From Streptomyces cellostaticus (GTDB lineage: Bacteria; Actinomycetota; Actinomycetes; Streptomycetales; Streptomycetaceae): a DNA stretch of 64,000 nt. The stretch spans positions 184,779 through 248,778 of the forward strand of contig NZ_KQ948017.1 of NCBI RefSeq assembly GCF_001513965.1. The letters run 5' to 3'. Below the pieces are notes generated by a model. It was not told where the DNA came from, made no database searches, and saw only the letters and a list, made by a program, of their open reading frames with translations. This document shows positions 51,782 through 60,482 of this stretch, one piece after another (the first letter of the stretch is position 1; each line of letters starts with the position of its first letter). Position numbers and translations under genes: made by a program.

Positions 51782-51829
51782 GCTGCCAAGAGGCTCAGCC
51801 GTCGAGCCGCCAAGAGACTCAGCCGTCGA
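51782..51829. repeat. 24-bp tandem duplication at the aminopeptidase P stop codon
   Basis: Two adjacent 24-base copies (51782-51805 and 51806-51829) differ at two bases. The second contains the true stop of the aminopeptidase gene; the first repeats the last codons and the stop beyond it. It is a recent duplication with no visible effect on the protein. Confidence 0.8.
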
Positions 51830-53189
51830 TCAGCGCCCCCATCCATGCCTCGATCGCGTCCGGCGTACGCGGCAGGGCCCCCGACATCAGCCGCGCCCCG
51901 TCGGCGGTGACGACCAGGTCGTCCTCGATGCGGATGCCGATTCCGCGCAGTTCGGCCGGGAGGGTCTCGTCGTCCGGCTGGAGATAGAGGCCGGGTTCGA
52001 CCGTCAGCACCTGCCCCTCCTCCAGCACCCCGTCCGGATAGCTCTCCGCCCGCGCCTGCGCGCAGTCATGGAGGTCGAGCCCGAGCATGTGCCCGCTGCC
52101 GCACAGGGTGTAGCGGCGGTGGCGGTCACCCTCCGGGCTCTTGAGCACGCCCCACTCCGTGAGCCCCTGCGCGATCACCCGCATCGCGGCCCGGTGGAAG
52201 TCACGGAAGCGCGCGCCGGGCCTGAGCGCCGCGATCCCCGCGTCCTGGGCGGCGAGCACGAGGTCGTACACCTGCCGCTGCACGGACGAGAACCGCCCGG
52301 AGAGCGGGAGGGTGCGTGTGATGTCGGCGGTGTAGAGGCTGTCCGTCTCCACGCCCGCATCGAGCAGCAGCAACTGCCGTGCGTCCAAGGGGCCGTCGTT
52401 GCGAATCCAGTGCAGGACGCAGGCATGGGCGCCGGATGCCGCGATGGTCTCGTATCCGGTGCCGTTGCCCTCGGCGCGGGCGCGCAGCCCGAAGACGCCC
52501 TCGATCCAGCGCTCGCCGCGCGGGTGGGCGAGCGCGCGCGGCAGTGCGCGTACGACGTCTTCGAATCCGGCGGCGGTGTGGTCCACGGCGAGTTGCAGCT
52601 GACCCACCTCCCAGGCGTCCTTGACCAGTCTCAACTCGCTGAGCACCGAGGCGAGTTCGGCATCGTCCGTGGCGTCGCGGCCCGGCGGCACCCGCCCGTA
52701 CGCGTCGAGGCGGGCGCAGCGGAGGCCGGTCATGCGCTCGGCCTCGGCGAGGTCGGGACGCCGGCCGACCCAGAACTCGCCGTAGCGCCGGTCCTGGTAG
52801 AAGCCGCTGTCGGTGCGCGGCGAGCGGGGCCGCACGTACAGCACCGCCTCGTGCCGGTGGGGTCCATGCGGCTCCAGGACCAGGACGTGCCCGGCCTGCT
52901 CCTCGCCGGTCAGGCCGGTGAGCCAGGCGTACGCGCTGTGCGGGCGGAAGCGGTGGTCGCAGTCGTTCGAGCGGACCTTCAACTCCCCCGCGGGGACGAT
53001 CAGCCGCTCACCGGGGAAGCGGGCGGACAGCCGGGCACGGCGGGCAGGGGTGAGCTCGGCGACGGCCGGCCGGATGTCCGCGGGCAGCGGGGTCGCCGCC
53101 CAGTCGCCCGCCATGAACGTCTCGAACTCCGCCGAGACAGGCAGGTCATGGCTGAGCATGCGGGGTGCGGCGGACGCCGGTTCTTTCAT
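51819..53189 (-). CDS. Xaa-Pro aminopeptidase (aminopeptidase P, M24B)
   Basis: Cytosolic metallopeptidase of 456 residues. The pita-bread fold metal ligands can be read: the Asp pair in 'LLLLDAGVETDSLYTADITR', His in GSGHMLGLDLHD, Glu in LTVEPGLYL and Glu in GIRIEDDLVV. The aminopeptidase P N-terminal domain precedes them (about residues 1-180). It removes the N-terminal residue ahead of a proline, as needed for collagen-like or Hyp-rich peptides. The ATG at 53189 is chosen because GAGGAGG lies just upstream. It diverges from the peptide importer operon, with operator-like sites in the gap. Confidence 0.93.
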   Translation of the reverse strand: MKEPASAAPRMLSHDLPVSAEFETFMAGDWAATPLPADIRPAVAELTPARRARLSARFPGERLIVPAGELKVRSNDCDHRFRPHSAYAWLTGLTGEEQAGHVLVLEPHGPHRHEAVLYVRPRSPRTDSGFYQDRRYGEFWVGRRPDLAEAERMTGLRCARLDAYGRVPPGRDATDDAELASVLSELRLVKDAWEVGQLQLAVDHTAAGFEDVVRALPRALAHPRGERWIEGVFGLRARAEGNGTGYETIAASGAHACVLHWIRNDGPLDARQLLLLDAGVETDSLYTADITRTLPLSGRFSSVQRQVYDLVLAAQDAGIAALRPGARFRDFHRAAMRVIAQGLTEWGVLKSPEGDRHRRYTLCGSGHMLGLDLHDCAQARAESYPDGVLEEGQVLTVEPGLYLQPDDETLPAELRGIGIRIEDDLVVTADGARLMSGALPRTPDAIEAWMGALIDG

Positions 53190-53282
53190 GCTGTCCTCCT
53201 CGATCTCGATCTGCCTGTGCCCCGCCCGGCCCGCGGGCGCTCCTCGGACACGGCTGGGTAAAGGAGCGGGTGGCACCTTGTC

Positions 53283-53318
53283 AGTGCAATTTCACATTAC
53301 TATGTTACGGGTCACATT
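53283..53318. promoter_or_regulatory. Two candidate operators between aminopeptidase P and the peptide importer
   Basis: TTTCACATT (53290-53298) and GTCACATT (53311-53318) lie in the divergent gap. The first is flanked by AGTGCAA and ACTATG, echoing the site at 51757. They are placed to control both divergent transcripts. Confidence 0.45.
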
Positions 53319-53359
53319 CCAGCCTCTCCGGCTGTCCGACCGTTCACGGAGTGACCACG

Positions 53360-55108
53360 ATGAACATGCGCACCTGTACCGCCCTCGCCACCGCACTGGT
53401 GGCGACCCTCGCCCTGGGCGCGACCGCCTGCTCCGGCGGCACGCACTCCATGGACGGCAAAGGCCGCGGCAAGAACCCCGCCCTCGCCAACCAGGGCGCC
53501 GTCGTCGGCGGCACCCCGAAGCAGGGCGGCACCCTGACCGTCCTGTCCAACCAGGACTTCACGCACCTCGACCCCGCCCGCAACTGGGTCATGAGCGACA
53601 TGGAGTTCGGCACCCGGCTGCTCTACCGCACCCTGGTGACCTACAAGGCGGCCCCCGGCACCGGCGGCAGTGAGCTGGTCCCCGACCTGGCCACCGACCT
53701 GGGCACCTCCTCCCACGGCGCCAAGACCTGGACCTTCCATCTGAAGAAGGGCATCAGATACGAGGACGGCACGCCCGTCACCGCGCAGGACGTGAAGTAC
53801 AACGTGGAGCGGTCCTTCTCGCCCGACCTGCCGGGCGGCGCCGACTACGCGGCCCGCTACCTGGCCGGGGCCCAGGGCTACCAGGGGCCGGCCCAGGGCA
53901 AGCACCTCGACTCGATCAGGACGCCGGACGACCACACGATCGTGTTCGAACTGCGCAAGCCCTTCGCCGAGTTCCCCAACGCGACCGTGATGCCCACCTT
54001 CGCACCCGTACCGAAGGCGCAGGACACGGGGCCGCGCTACGACAACCGGCCGTTCTCCTCGGGCCCGTACAAGATCCAGTCGTACGGGCGCGGCAAGCAA
54101 CTCGTCCTGGTCCGCAATCAGCACTGGGACCCGAAGACCGACGAGGTCCGCAAGGCGTATCCGGACAAGCTGGTCGTGGTGATGGGCCTGAAGGGCGACC
54201 AGATAGACGACCGGCTCATCGCGAGCCAGGGGCCGGACGCCTCAGCCGTCTCCTGGGGGGCGCTGCGGCCGGAGAGCGCGGCCAAGGTGCTGCCGAACGC
54301 CGAGGTCCGAAAGCGGCTTCTCGCGGAGTCCACCAACTGCACCGACATGGTGCAGATGCACACGGGGCGTGCCCCGTTCGACGACGTCAGGATCCGCCGG
54401 GCGGTGCAGTACGCCCTCGACAAGGACGCCGTCCTGACCGCGTCCGGCGGGCCCGCCTTCAACGACCTGTCCACCGCGTACATGCCCGCCACGCTCTTCG
54501 GCGGCAAGCAGCCCGACCTCCTGAAGATCCCCGCCACGGGGGATGTGGCCAAGGCAAGGCAGCTGCTCAAGGAGGCGGGCAAGCCGGACGGGTTCTCCAC
54601 CGAGATCACCGTCTCCACCGGTGACAAGGGGCGCGCCGAGGCGATCCAGCAGTCCCTCGGCAAGGCCGGCATCAAGGTCACCATCGACACCGTCGACCCG
54701 TCCGCGTTCTACGCCACCATCGGAGACACCACCCACCGCACCGACCTCGTCTACACGGGCTGGTGCCCGGACTACCCCTCCGGCTCGACCTTCCTGCCCT
54801 TCGTCTTCGACGGCCGCTACATCAAGGAGAAGGGCAACTCCGGCAACCACTCCCTCTTCCGCGACAAGCCGACCATGCAGCGGATGGACGAGATCGCTGC
54901 GATGACCGACGCCAAGGCCGCGAACCGGGCCTGGCAGGAGCTGGACGGCCAGATCCTCCAGAAGGCGCCGGCTGTCCCGGTCCTCGTGCGCCGCTGGCCG
55001 CTGGTGCTCGGCAGCAACATCGCGGGCGCCTACGGCCAGACCTCGTTCGGCGGACAGCTCGACTACGCCTCCGTCGGCCTCAAGGACCCCTCCAAGAGCG
55101 GCAGCTGA
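53360..55108 (+). CDS. Peptide ABC transporter substrate-binding lipoprotein (SBP family 5)
   Basis: Extracellular solute-binding protein of 582 residues of the DppA/OppA class. The signal sequence ends in a lipobox (ALGATAC, Cys about residue 24). Family features are 'GGTLTVLSNQDFTHLDPARN', 'WTFHLKKGIRYEDGTPVTAQ' and 'RAVQYALDKDAVLT'. GGAG stands a few bases upstream of the ATG at 53360; an ATG two codons further in is also possible. It heads a complete five-gene importer facing away from the aminopeptidase P gene, and probably captures Pro/Hyp-containing peptides released by the secreted proteases. Ligand preference is inferred. Confidence 0.93.
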   Translation: MNMRTCTALATALVATLALGATACSGGTHSMDGKGRGKNPALANQGAVVGGTPKQGGTLTVLSNQDFTHLDPARNWVMSDMEFGTRLLYRTLVTYKAAPGTGGSELVPDLATDLGTSSHGAKTWTFHLKKGIRYEDGTPVTAQDVKYNVERSFSPDLPGGADYAARYLAGAQGYQGPAQGKHLDSIRTPDDHTIVFELRKPFAEFPNATVMPTFAPVPKAQDTGPRYDNRPFSSGPYKIQSYGRGKQLVLVRNQHWDPKTDEVRKAYPDKLVVVMGLKGDQIDDRLIASQGPDASAVSWGALRPESAAKVLPNAEVRKRLLAESTNCTDMVQMHTGRAPFDDVRIRRAVQYALDKDAVLTASGGPAFNDLSTAYMPATLFGGKQPDLLKIPATGDVAKARQLLKEAGKPDGFSTEITVSTGDKGRAEAIQQSLGKAGIKVTIDTVDPSAFYATIGDTTHRTDLVYTGWCPDYPSGSTFLPFVFDGRYIKEKGNSGNHSLFRDKPTMQRMDEIAAMTDAKAANRAWQELDGQILQKAPAVPVLVRRWPLVLGSNIAGAYGQTSFGGQLDYASVGLKDPSKSGS

Positions 55109-56052
55109 TGACCAGTCAATCCCTGACTCCCGCGCCCGGCAGGGACATCGCCCCGGGCAGCGGCCCCTGGCAGCTCGCCCGCCGGGAACTGCGCCGCCGG
55201 GTCTCCGTGAAGGTCTCCCTGGCCATCGTCGCCGTCTTTCTGCTCATGGCGGCGGGGGCTCCGCTGCTGAGCGCGCTCGGCGGCCGGTCGCCCGACGAGT
55301 TCGACAAGTCCGCCGTCGACCCCTACCTGGGCGGCCAGCCCGTCGGGCCGCTCGGCGGCATCTCCGCCGACCACTGGCTCGGCGTCGAACCGGTCACCGG
55401 GCGCGACCTGTTCGCCCGTGTCGTGCACGGCGCCCAGGTCTCCTTGCTCATCGCCCTGACGGCCACCGCGATCGTCGTCGTCGCCGGAACGGCGGCCGGG
55501 ATCGCGGCGGGCTACTTCGGGGGCCGCACCGACGCCGTGCTCTCCCGCTTGATGGACCTCACCATGTCCTTCCCGTCCCTCATCTTCATGATCGCGATGA
55601 TGTCGGTGGCCAAGGACGTCAACCGGATCGTGCTGATGACCGCGGTCATCGGCCTGTTCGGCTGGCCCGGCATCGCCCGCGTGGTGCGCGGTCAGACGCT
55701 CTCGCTCAAGCACCGCGAGTACGTCGACGCGGCCCGCGTCGGCGGTGCCGGCTCCTGGCGGATCCTCACCCGCGACATCCTGCCGGGCGTGGCGGGCCCC
55801 GTCATCGCCTACACCACCCTGATCATCCCCGGCATGATCGCCACCGAGGCCGCCCTCAGCTATCTGGGCGTCGGCGTCCGTCCGCCCACTCCGTCCTGGG
55901 GCCAGATGATCGCCGAGAGCGTCTCCTACTACGACACGGACCCCATGTACTTCGTCATCCCGAGCGCCTGCCTGTTCCTGACCGTGCTCGCGTTCACCCT
56001 GCTCGGCGACGCCCTTCGGGACATACTCGACCCGAGGGGAAGCCGCACATGA
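55108..56052 (+). CDS. dppC: Peptide ABC transporter permease (DppC type)
   Basis: Membrane permease of 314 residues. It has the DppC-type N-terminal first helix after a basic segment, the 'DHWLGVEPVTGRDLFARVVH' motif, and the EAA loop 'EYVDAARVGGAGSWRILTRD' before the C-terminal helices. The ATG overlaps the binding-protein stop (TGATG). It pairs with the following DppB-type gene. The order here is binding protein, DppC, DppB, DppD, DppF, with C before B, which is less usual. The peptide specificity cannot be read from the permease. Confidence 0.92.
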   Translation: MTSQSLTPAPGRDIAPGSGPWQLARRELRRRVSVKVSLAIVAVFLLMAAGAPLLSALGGRSPDEFDKSAVDPYLGGQPVGPLGGISADHWLGVEPVTGRDLFARVVHGAQVSLLIALTATAIVVVAGTAAGIAAGYFGGRTDAVLSRLMDLTMSFPSLIFMIAMMSVAKDVNRIVLMTAVIGLFGWPGIARVVRGQTLSLKHREYVDAARVGGAGSWRILTRDILPGVAGPVIAYTTLIIPGMIATEAALSYLGVGVRPPTPSWGQMIAESVSYYDTDPMYFVIPSACLFLTVLAFTLLGDALRDILDPRGSRT

Positions 56053-57035
56053 TCCTCTACACGCTGCGGCGGCTGGCCGGTGTCATCGGTGTGCTGATCG
56101 CCGTCGCCGCCGTCACCTTCACCATCTTCTACGTCCTTCCCTCCGACCCCGCCGCCGCGGCCTGCGGCAAGGCGTGCAGCACCGAGCGCCTGACGGCGAT
56201 CCGCGCCCACATGGGTCTCGACCAGCCTCTGTGGCGGCAGTTCTGGGACTTCCTCAGCGGCATCTTCACCGGCCGCACCATGGGCAGCGGCCAGTACGCG
56301 CTGCGCTGCGACTTCCCCTGCCTCGGCTACTCGTACGAGAACAGCGAGTCCGTCTGGGGCCTCCTGATGGACCGGCTGCCCGTCTCCGCCTCGCTGGCCC
56401 TCGGTGCCGCGGTGCTGTGGCTGGCGCTCGGCCTCAGCGCCGGCGTGGTCGCGGCCCTGCGCAAGGACACCCTCACCGACCGCGTCCTGATGGTCGGCGC
56501 GGTCGGGGCCGCCTCGCTGCCGGTCTACTTCACCTCGATGATGCTGATCTACGGCATCATCCGGGTCGCGGGCCTGCTCCCCTATCCGCAGTACGTGTCC
56601 TTCGCCGACGACCCCGCGCACTGGGCGTCGAACCTGCTGCTGCCCTGGCTTGCCCTCGCCATCCTGTACGCGGCCATGTACGCGCGGCAGAGCCGCAGTT
56701 CGATGATCGAGACGATGGCGGAGCCGTACATTCGCACCGCCCGCGCCAAGGGCCTGCCGCGCCGCACCGTCGTCGTCAAGCACGGCCTGCGCTCCGGTAT
56801 GACGCCGATCCTCACCCTCTTCGGCATGGACCTGGGCGGCCTGCTCGCCGGTGCGGTGATCACCGAGTCCATCTTCGGCCTGCCGGGCATCGGCCGGCTC
56901 TTCTACAACGCCCTGTCGACCGGCGACCAGCCGGTGATCCTCGGCGTGACCCTGCTCGCCGCCGCCTTCATCGTCGTCGCCAACCTGGTGGTCGACCTGC
57001 TGTACGCCGTCGTCGACCCGCGAGTGAGGCTGTGA
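56049..57035 (+). CDS. dppB: Peptide ABC transporter permease (DppB type)
   Basis: Membrane permease of 328 residues. It has the DppB N-terminus ('MILYTLRRLAGVIGVLIAVA'), the long extracytoplasmic loop with several cysteines (AACGKACS and RCDFPCLGYS), and the EAA loop 'PYIRTARAKGLPRRTVVVKH'. Four cysteines in the loop could form disulphides. The start overlaps the DppC stop by four bases (ATGA), and the DppD start follows at once, so the operon is tightly coupled. Confidence 0.92.
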   Translation: MILYTLRRLAGVIGVLIAVAAVTFTIFYVLPSDPAAAACGKACSTERLTAIRAHMGLDQPLWRQFWDFLSGIFTGRTMGSGQYALRCDFPCLGYSYENSESVWGLLMDRLPVSASLALGAAVLWLALGLSAGVVAALRKDTLTDRVLMVGAVGAASLPVYFTSMMLIYGIIRVAGLLPYPQYVSFADDPAHWASNLLLPWLALAILYAAMYARQSRSSMIETMAEPYIRTARAKGLPRRTVVVKHGLRSGMTPILTLFGMDLGGLLAGAVITESIFGLPGIGRLFYNALSTGDQPVILGVTLLAAAFIVVANLVVDLLYAVVDPRVRL

Positions 57036-58063
57036 TGGCCGCCGAACCTCTGTTGTCCGTACGGGACTTGACGGTGACCTTCCCGACCGGGGGCGGCCCC
57101 GTACGCGCCGTCGACTCCCTCTCCTTCGACGTCCACCGTGGACGGACCCTCGGCATCGTCGGCGAGTCCGGCTCCGGCAAGTCCGTCACCTCGATGGCGG
57201 TGATGGGCCTGCACACCGGCGCGGAGGTCACCGGATCGATCACCCTGGACGGCCGTGAACTGGTCGGGCTCGCGGAGCGTGACCTGAACCGGCTGCGCGG
57301 CCGGAAGATGGCCATGGTCTTCCAGGACCCGCTCTCCAGCCTGCACCCCTACTACACGGTCGGCGAGCAGATAGCGGAACACCACCGGGTCCACTTCGGC
57401 TCCCGTCGCGCCGCCGCCCGGCAGCGCGCCGTGGAGATGCTCGCCGAGGTGGGTATACCGGAACCGGAACGCCGGGCTGGCGAGTACCCGCACCAGTTCT
57501 CCGGGGGCATGCGCCAGCGGGTGATGATCGCGATGGCGCTGGCCTGCGAGCCGGAACTGCTGATCGCGGACGAGCCGACCACCGCTCTGGACGTCACGGT
57601 GCAGGCCCAGATCCTGGAGCTGATCGCCCGGATCCAGCAGGAGCGCTCCCTCGCCGTCGTCCTGATCACCCATGACCTCGGGGTGGTCGCCCGCGTCGCG
57701 CACGAGGTCCTGGTGATGTACGGCGGCCGGGCGGCCGAACAGGCCCCGGTGGAGGCCGTGTTCGCCGGTCCGGCCCACCCTTACACGCGGGGTCTGCTCG
57801 ACTCCCTGCCCCGCCTCGACGACGCCGACGACACCCCGCTGCGGGCGATCCCCGGCAGCCCGCCGTCGCTGCTCGCCCCCGCGCCCGGGTGCGCGTTCGC
57901 GCCGCGCTGCCCGCGGGCCGCCGCGGCCGACGCCGACGCGCGGGAGCGCTGCGAGCGGGTCAGGCCCCGTCTGGCCGCGTCCGACGGGCGCGCGGTCGCC
58001 TGCCACCTGCCCCTGAGCCCGGACACCGCCCCCATGGACCGCACCCGGAAGGCCATCCCATGA
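57035..58063 (+). CDS. dppD: Peptide ABC transporter ATPase (DppD type)
   Basis: ATPase of 342 residues. Walker A is GESGSGKSV (about residues 44-52), the signature FSGGMRQRV, Walker [13 protein letters not shown], the switch His in LITHDLGVV, and the C-terminal Cys-containing oligopeptide-transporter tail '[15 protein letters not shown]'. The ATG shares its A with the last base of the DppB stop. It forms the ATPase heterodimer with the next gene product and powers peptide import. Confidence 0.94.
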   Translation: MAAEPLLSVRDLTVTFPTGGGPVRAVDSLSFDVHRGRTLGIVGESGSGKSVTSMAVMGLHTGAEVTGSITLDGRELVGLAERDLNRLRGRKMAMVFQDPLSSLHPYYTVGEQIAEHHRVHFGSRRAAARQRAVEMLAEVGIPEPERRAGEYPHQFSGGMRQRVMIAMALACEPELLIADEPTTALDVTVQAQILELIARIQQERSLAVVLITHDLGVVARVAHEVLVMYGGRAAEQAPVEAVFAGPAHPYTRGLLDSLPRLDDADDTPLRAIPGSPPSLLAPAPGCAFAPRCPRAAAADADARERCERVRPRLAASDGRAVACHLPLSPDTAPMDRTRKAIP

Positions 58064-59103
58064 CACCCACCGACAGGCCGGCCCTCCCGGTCGGCGCCCC
58101 CGCGGACCCGTCCGCCGAACCGCCGCCTCCCCACGCCGATCCGCTGCTGTCCGTGCGGAACCTGACGATGACCTTCCCCGGCCGGCGAGGCCGTTCGGCC
58201 CCCGTACGGGCCGTCGACGGCGTCAGCTTCGACGTGGCGGCGGGCGAGACCCTCGGCCTGGTCGGGGAGTCCGGCTGCGGCAAGTCCACCACCGGCCGGA
58301 TGATCGTGCGGCTCCTGGAGCCGACCGGCGGCTCGGTCTCGTACGACGGCCGCGACATCAGCCACCTCGGCCAGCGCGAGCTCAGGCCGCTGCGGCGGGA
58401 GATCCAGATGGTCTTCCAGGATCCGCACTCCTCCCTCAACCCGCGCCAGACCGTGGCCCGGATCATCTCCGATCCCTTGTTGGTGCAGGGCAGTTCGGCG
58501 GTCGACGCGCGGCGCAGGGCCGCGGAGCTGATGGAGCTCGTCGGGCTCATCCCCGAGCACATCGACCGCTATCCGCACGAGTTCTCCGGCGGCCAGGCCC
58601 AGCGCATCGGCATCGCCCGCTCGCTGGCCACGAACCCCCGCCTGGTCGTCGCCGACGAACCGGTCTCGGCGCTCGACGTGTCCGTGCAGGCGCAGATCGT
58701 CAACCTGATGGAGCGTCTGCAGCGCGAACTCGGTCTCGCCTACCTCTTCATCGCGCACGACCTCTCGGTGGTCAAGCGGGTCTGCGACCGGGTCGCCGTG
58801 ATGTACCTGGGCCGCATCGTCGAGATCGGCCCCAAGGAGCGGGTGTACACGGCCCCCGCCCACCCCTACACCCAGGCCCTGCTGTCCGCCGTACCCCTGC
58901 CCGATCCGGTCGCCGAACGGAGCCGCGAGCGGATCACCCTGCTCGGCGACCCGCCGAGCCCGGCGACTCCCCCACCCGGCTGCACCTTCCACCCCCGCTG
59001 CGCCAAGGCCCAGGCGATCTGCCGGTCCGAGGCTCCGGCGCTGAGGGTGGCGGCGCCCGCCGAGACGCGTCAGGTGGCCTGCCACTTCCCCGAGGCCGCC
59101 TGA
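58060..59103 (+). CDS. dppF: Peptide ABC transporter ATPase (DppF type)
   Basis: ATPase of 347 residues. Walker A is GESGCGKST, the signature FSGGQAQRI, Walker [13 protein letters not shown], the switch His in FIAHDLSVV, and the C-terminal tail '[15 protein letters not shown]' found in oligopeptide-type ATPases. The start overlaps the DppD stop by four bases. It closes the importer operon; a perfect 17-bp hairpin follows eight bases after the stop. Confidence 0.94.
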   Translation: MTPTDRPALPVGAPADPSAEPPPPHADPLLSVRNLTMTFPGRRGRSAPVRAVDGVSFDVAAGETLGLVGESGCGKSTTGRMIVRLLEPTGGSVSYDGRDISHLGQRELRPLRREIQMVFQDPHSSLNPRQTVARIISDPLLVQGSSAVDARRRAAELMELVGLIPEHIDRYPHEFSGGQAQRIGIARSLATNPRLVVADEPVSALDVSVQAQIVNLMERLQRELGLAYLFIAHDLSVVKRVCDRVAVMYLGRIVEIGPKERVYTAPAHPYTQALLSAVPLPDPVAERSRERITLLGDPPSPATPPPGCTFHPRCAKAQAICRSEAPALRVAAPAETRQVACHFPEAA

Positions 59104-59110
59104 GGGGACA

Positions 59111-59151
59111 GGGCTGTGTCCTGGACCGCCATGGGGTCCAGGACACAGCCC
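59111..59151. terminator. Perfect 17-bp bidirectional terminator hairpin
   Basis: GGGCTGTGTCCTGGACC pairs perfectly with GGTCCAGGACACAGCCC around a 7-base loop, between the convergent dppF and metalloprotease genes (stop codons at 59103 and 59181). No T tract. Its stability and position make a terminator for both directions very likely. Confidence 0.85.
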
Positions 59152-59180
59152 GTGCTCGTGCGGCCGAACGTGTCGGGCGC

Positions 59181-60380
59181 CTACGACTGGGTGATCCGGA
59201 CGGTGTCCGAGTCTCCGGCCGCGCTCAGGACGTCGATCCGCACCCCCGCGGCGGCGTCGGTGAACGACTGCCCGGCCCGGTACGGTGCGTCGTCCAGCGG
59301 GCGGCAGCCGCTTGCCTCAGTGGCGTCGGGGTTGGCGTCCATCACCCGGATCGGTCCGCTGCCGGTCGCGACGGACGAGTCGACCCCGTACACCAGCGCA
59401 CCGGTCGAACACAGGCCCGTGTCCGCGAGGACCGCCCTGCGGGACTCGACGACGTACGCCGTCGTGGGTCCGGTGCGGACGACGGCCATCTTGGTTCCGC
59501 CGCCGTACTCGACCGCCTTCAGGGTGACCGTGTCACTGCCCGCCGAGGCCCGGCAGACGACCTGGTCGTCGGCGATCCAGCCGAGTTTCCACGACTGCCA
59601 GGCGAGGTACTGCGGCCCGGCACCGCCGATCAGGCCCATCACGTCCCAGCCGCCCACGAAACGATGGGCGTCACTGCCCGCGTCGAAGGCGTACAGGTCG
59701 GGCAGCCCGAAGGTGTGCGCGCTCTCGTGGCCGAGCAGCTTGTAGCCCCAGTGCCACATGTCCTGGCCGAACGTCACGGCCCACTTGATCCGCTTGCCGT
59801 CGGCGACGACCCCGGCCGTCCCCGGGTCGTACACATAGGTGGGCGTGAAGGAGATGGCCGCCGCGTTCCTCGTCGGCACGACGTACACCATGTCGTAGCG
59901 CGAGAAGTCCACGGACGGATCCGCGGCCGTCACGGCGTCCTTCAGATACGCCTCGTGCGCCTCGTGGCTGAGGCCGCGTTCGAATCCGTAGTCCGTGGAG
60001 TCGTGCGGCATCCGCACCCAGCGCCGGTACTGGGAGACGGCGAGCCACGTCCTGCCGTAGGACGCGTTCCACACCCAGTCCGCGCCGGGCGTGAGCTGGG
60101 CCGCATCGTCGGCGGCGGACTCGGTGGCGGGGGCGTCGGGGAAGTCCACGAAGATCATGGTGACCTTGATGGTTCCGGCGGGGCGCTGGAAGACGGCGGA
60201 GTCGGTGTCATGACCTTCGTCCGTCCACCCGGTGGTGCCGGGCAGCGCGCAGTCCGAGGCGCTGTCGGCCGCCCGGGCGTACGGTGCGCCGGGGACGCCG
60301 AGCAGGAAGACAAGGAGGCCGGCGAGCACCGACGACAGCAGAGCCCCTGGCCTCCTTGGCGCGGGGAGGGTACGTCTCAT
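59181..60380 (-). CDS. Secreted M6-type metalloprotease (copy 2)
   Basis: Secreted zinc protease of 399 residues with a signal peptide ending near APYARA (about residue 37). The zinc motif is HESAHTFGLPDLY, with 'GGWDVMGL' as Met-turn. It is a paralogue of the protein at 41770-42969: same length, same blocks, but HESAH instead of HETGH, and a different N-terminus. GGAGG lies 11 bases before the ATG. It is convergent with the peptide importer and divergent from a LysR gene, with a TGTGA-N4-TCACA palindrome in the gap. It probably supplies peptides for the importer. Confidence 0.88.
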   Translation of the reverse strand: MRRTLPAPRRPGALLSSVLAGLLVFLLGVPGAPYARAADSASDCALPGTTGWTDEGHDTDSAVFQRPAGTIKVTMIFVDFPDAPATESAADDAAQLTPGADWVWNASYGRTWLAVSQYRRWVRMPHDSTDYGFERGLSHEAHEAYLKDAVTAADPSVDFSRYDMVYVVPTRNAAAISFTPTYVYDPGTAGVVADGKRIKWAVTFGQDMWHWGYKLLGHESAHTFGLPDLYAFDAGSDAHRFVGGWDVMGLIGGAGPQYLAWQSWKLGWIADDQVVCRASAGSDTVTLKAVEYGGGTKMAVVRTGPTTAYVVESRRAVLADTGLCSTGALVYGVDSSVATGSGPIRVMDANPDATEASGCRPLDDAPYRAGQSFTDAAAGVRIDVLSAAGDSDTVRITQS

Positions 60381-60407
60381 GGATTCATGACCTCCACATG
60401 TATGGCA

Positions 60408-60422
60408 TGTGACATTTCACAT
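60408..60422. promoter_or_regulatory. Candidate operator between metalloprotease 2 and LysR
   Basis: TGTGACATTTCACAT contains the palindrome TGTGA-CATT-TCACA. It shares the TTTCACAT core with the sites at 51757 and 53283, linking this promoter to the hydroxyproline island. Confidence 0.45.
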
Positions 60423-60482
60423 AAGACTGTGGAGGCGCCGGCCACTGTCGGGAAGCTCCCAGGGCTCCATAACATCCGCGCC

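Noticed and set aside
54763..55107. N-terminal extension of the DppC-type permease within the binding-protein gene
   Set aside because: It is the binding-protein sequence read in another frame; the ATG at 55108 gives the normal DppC start.
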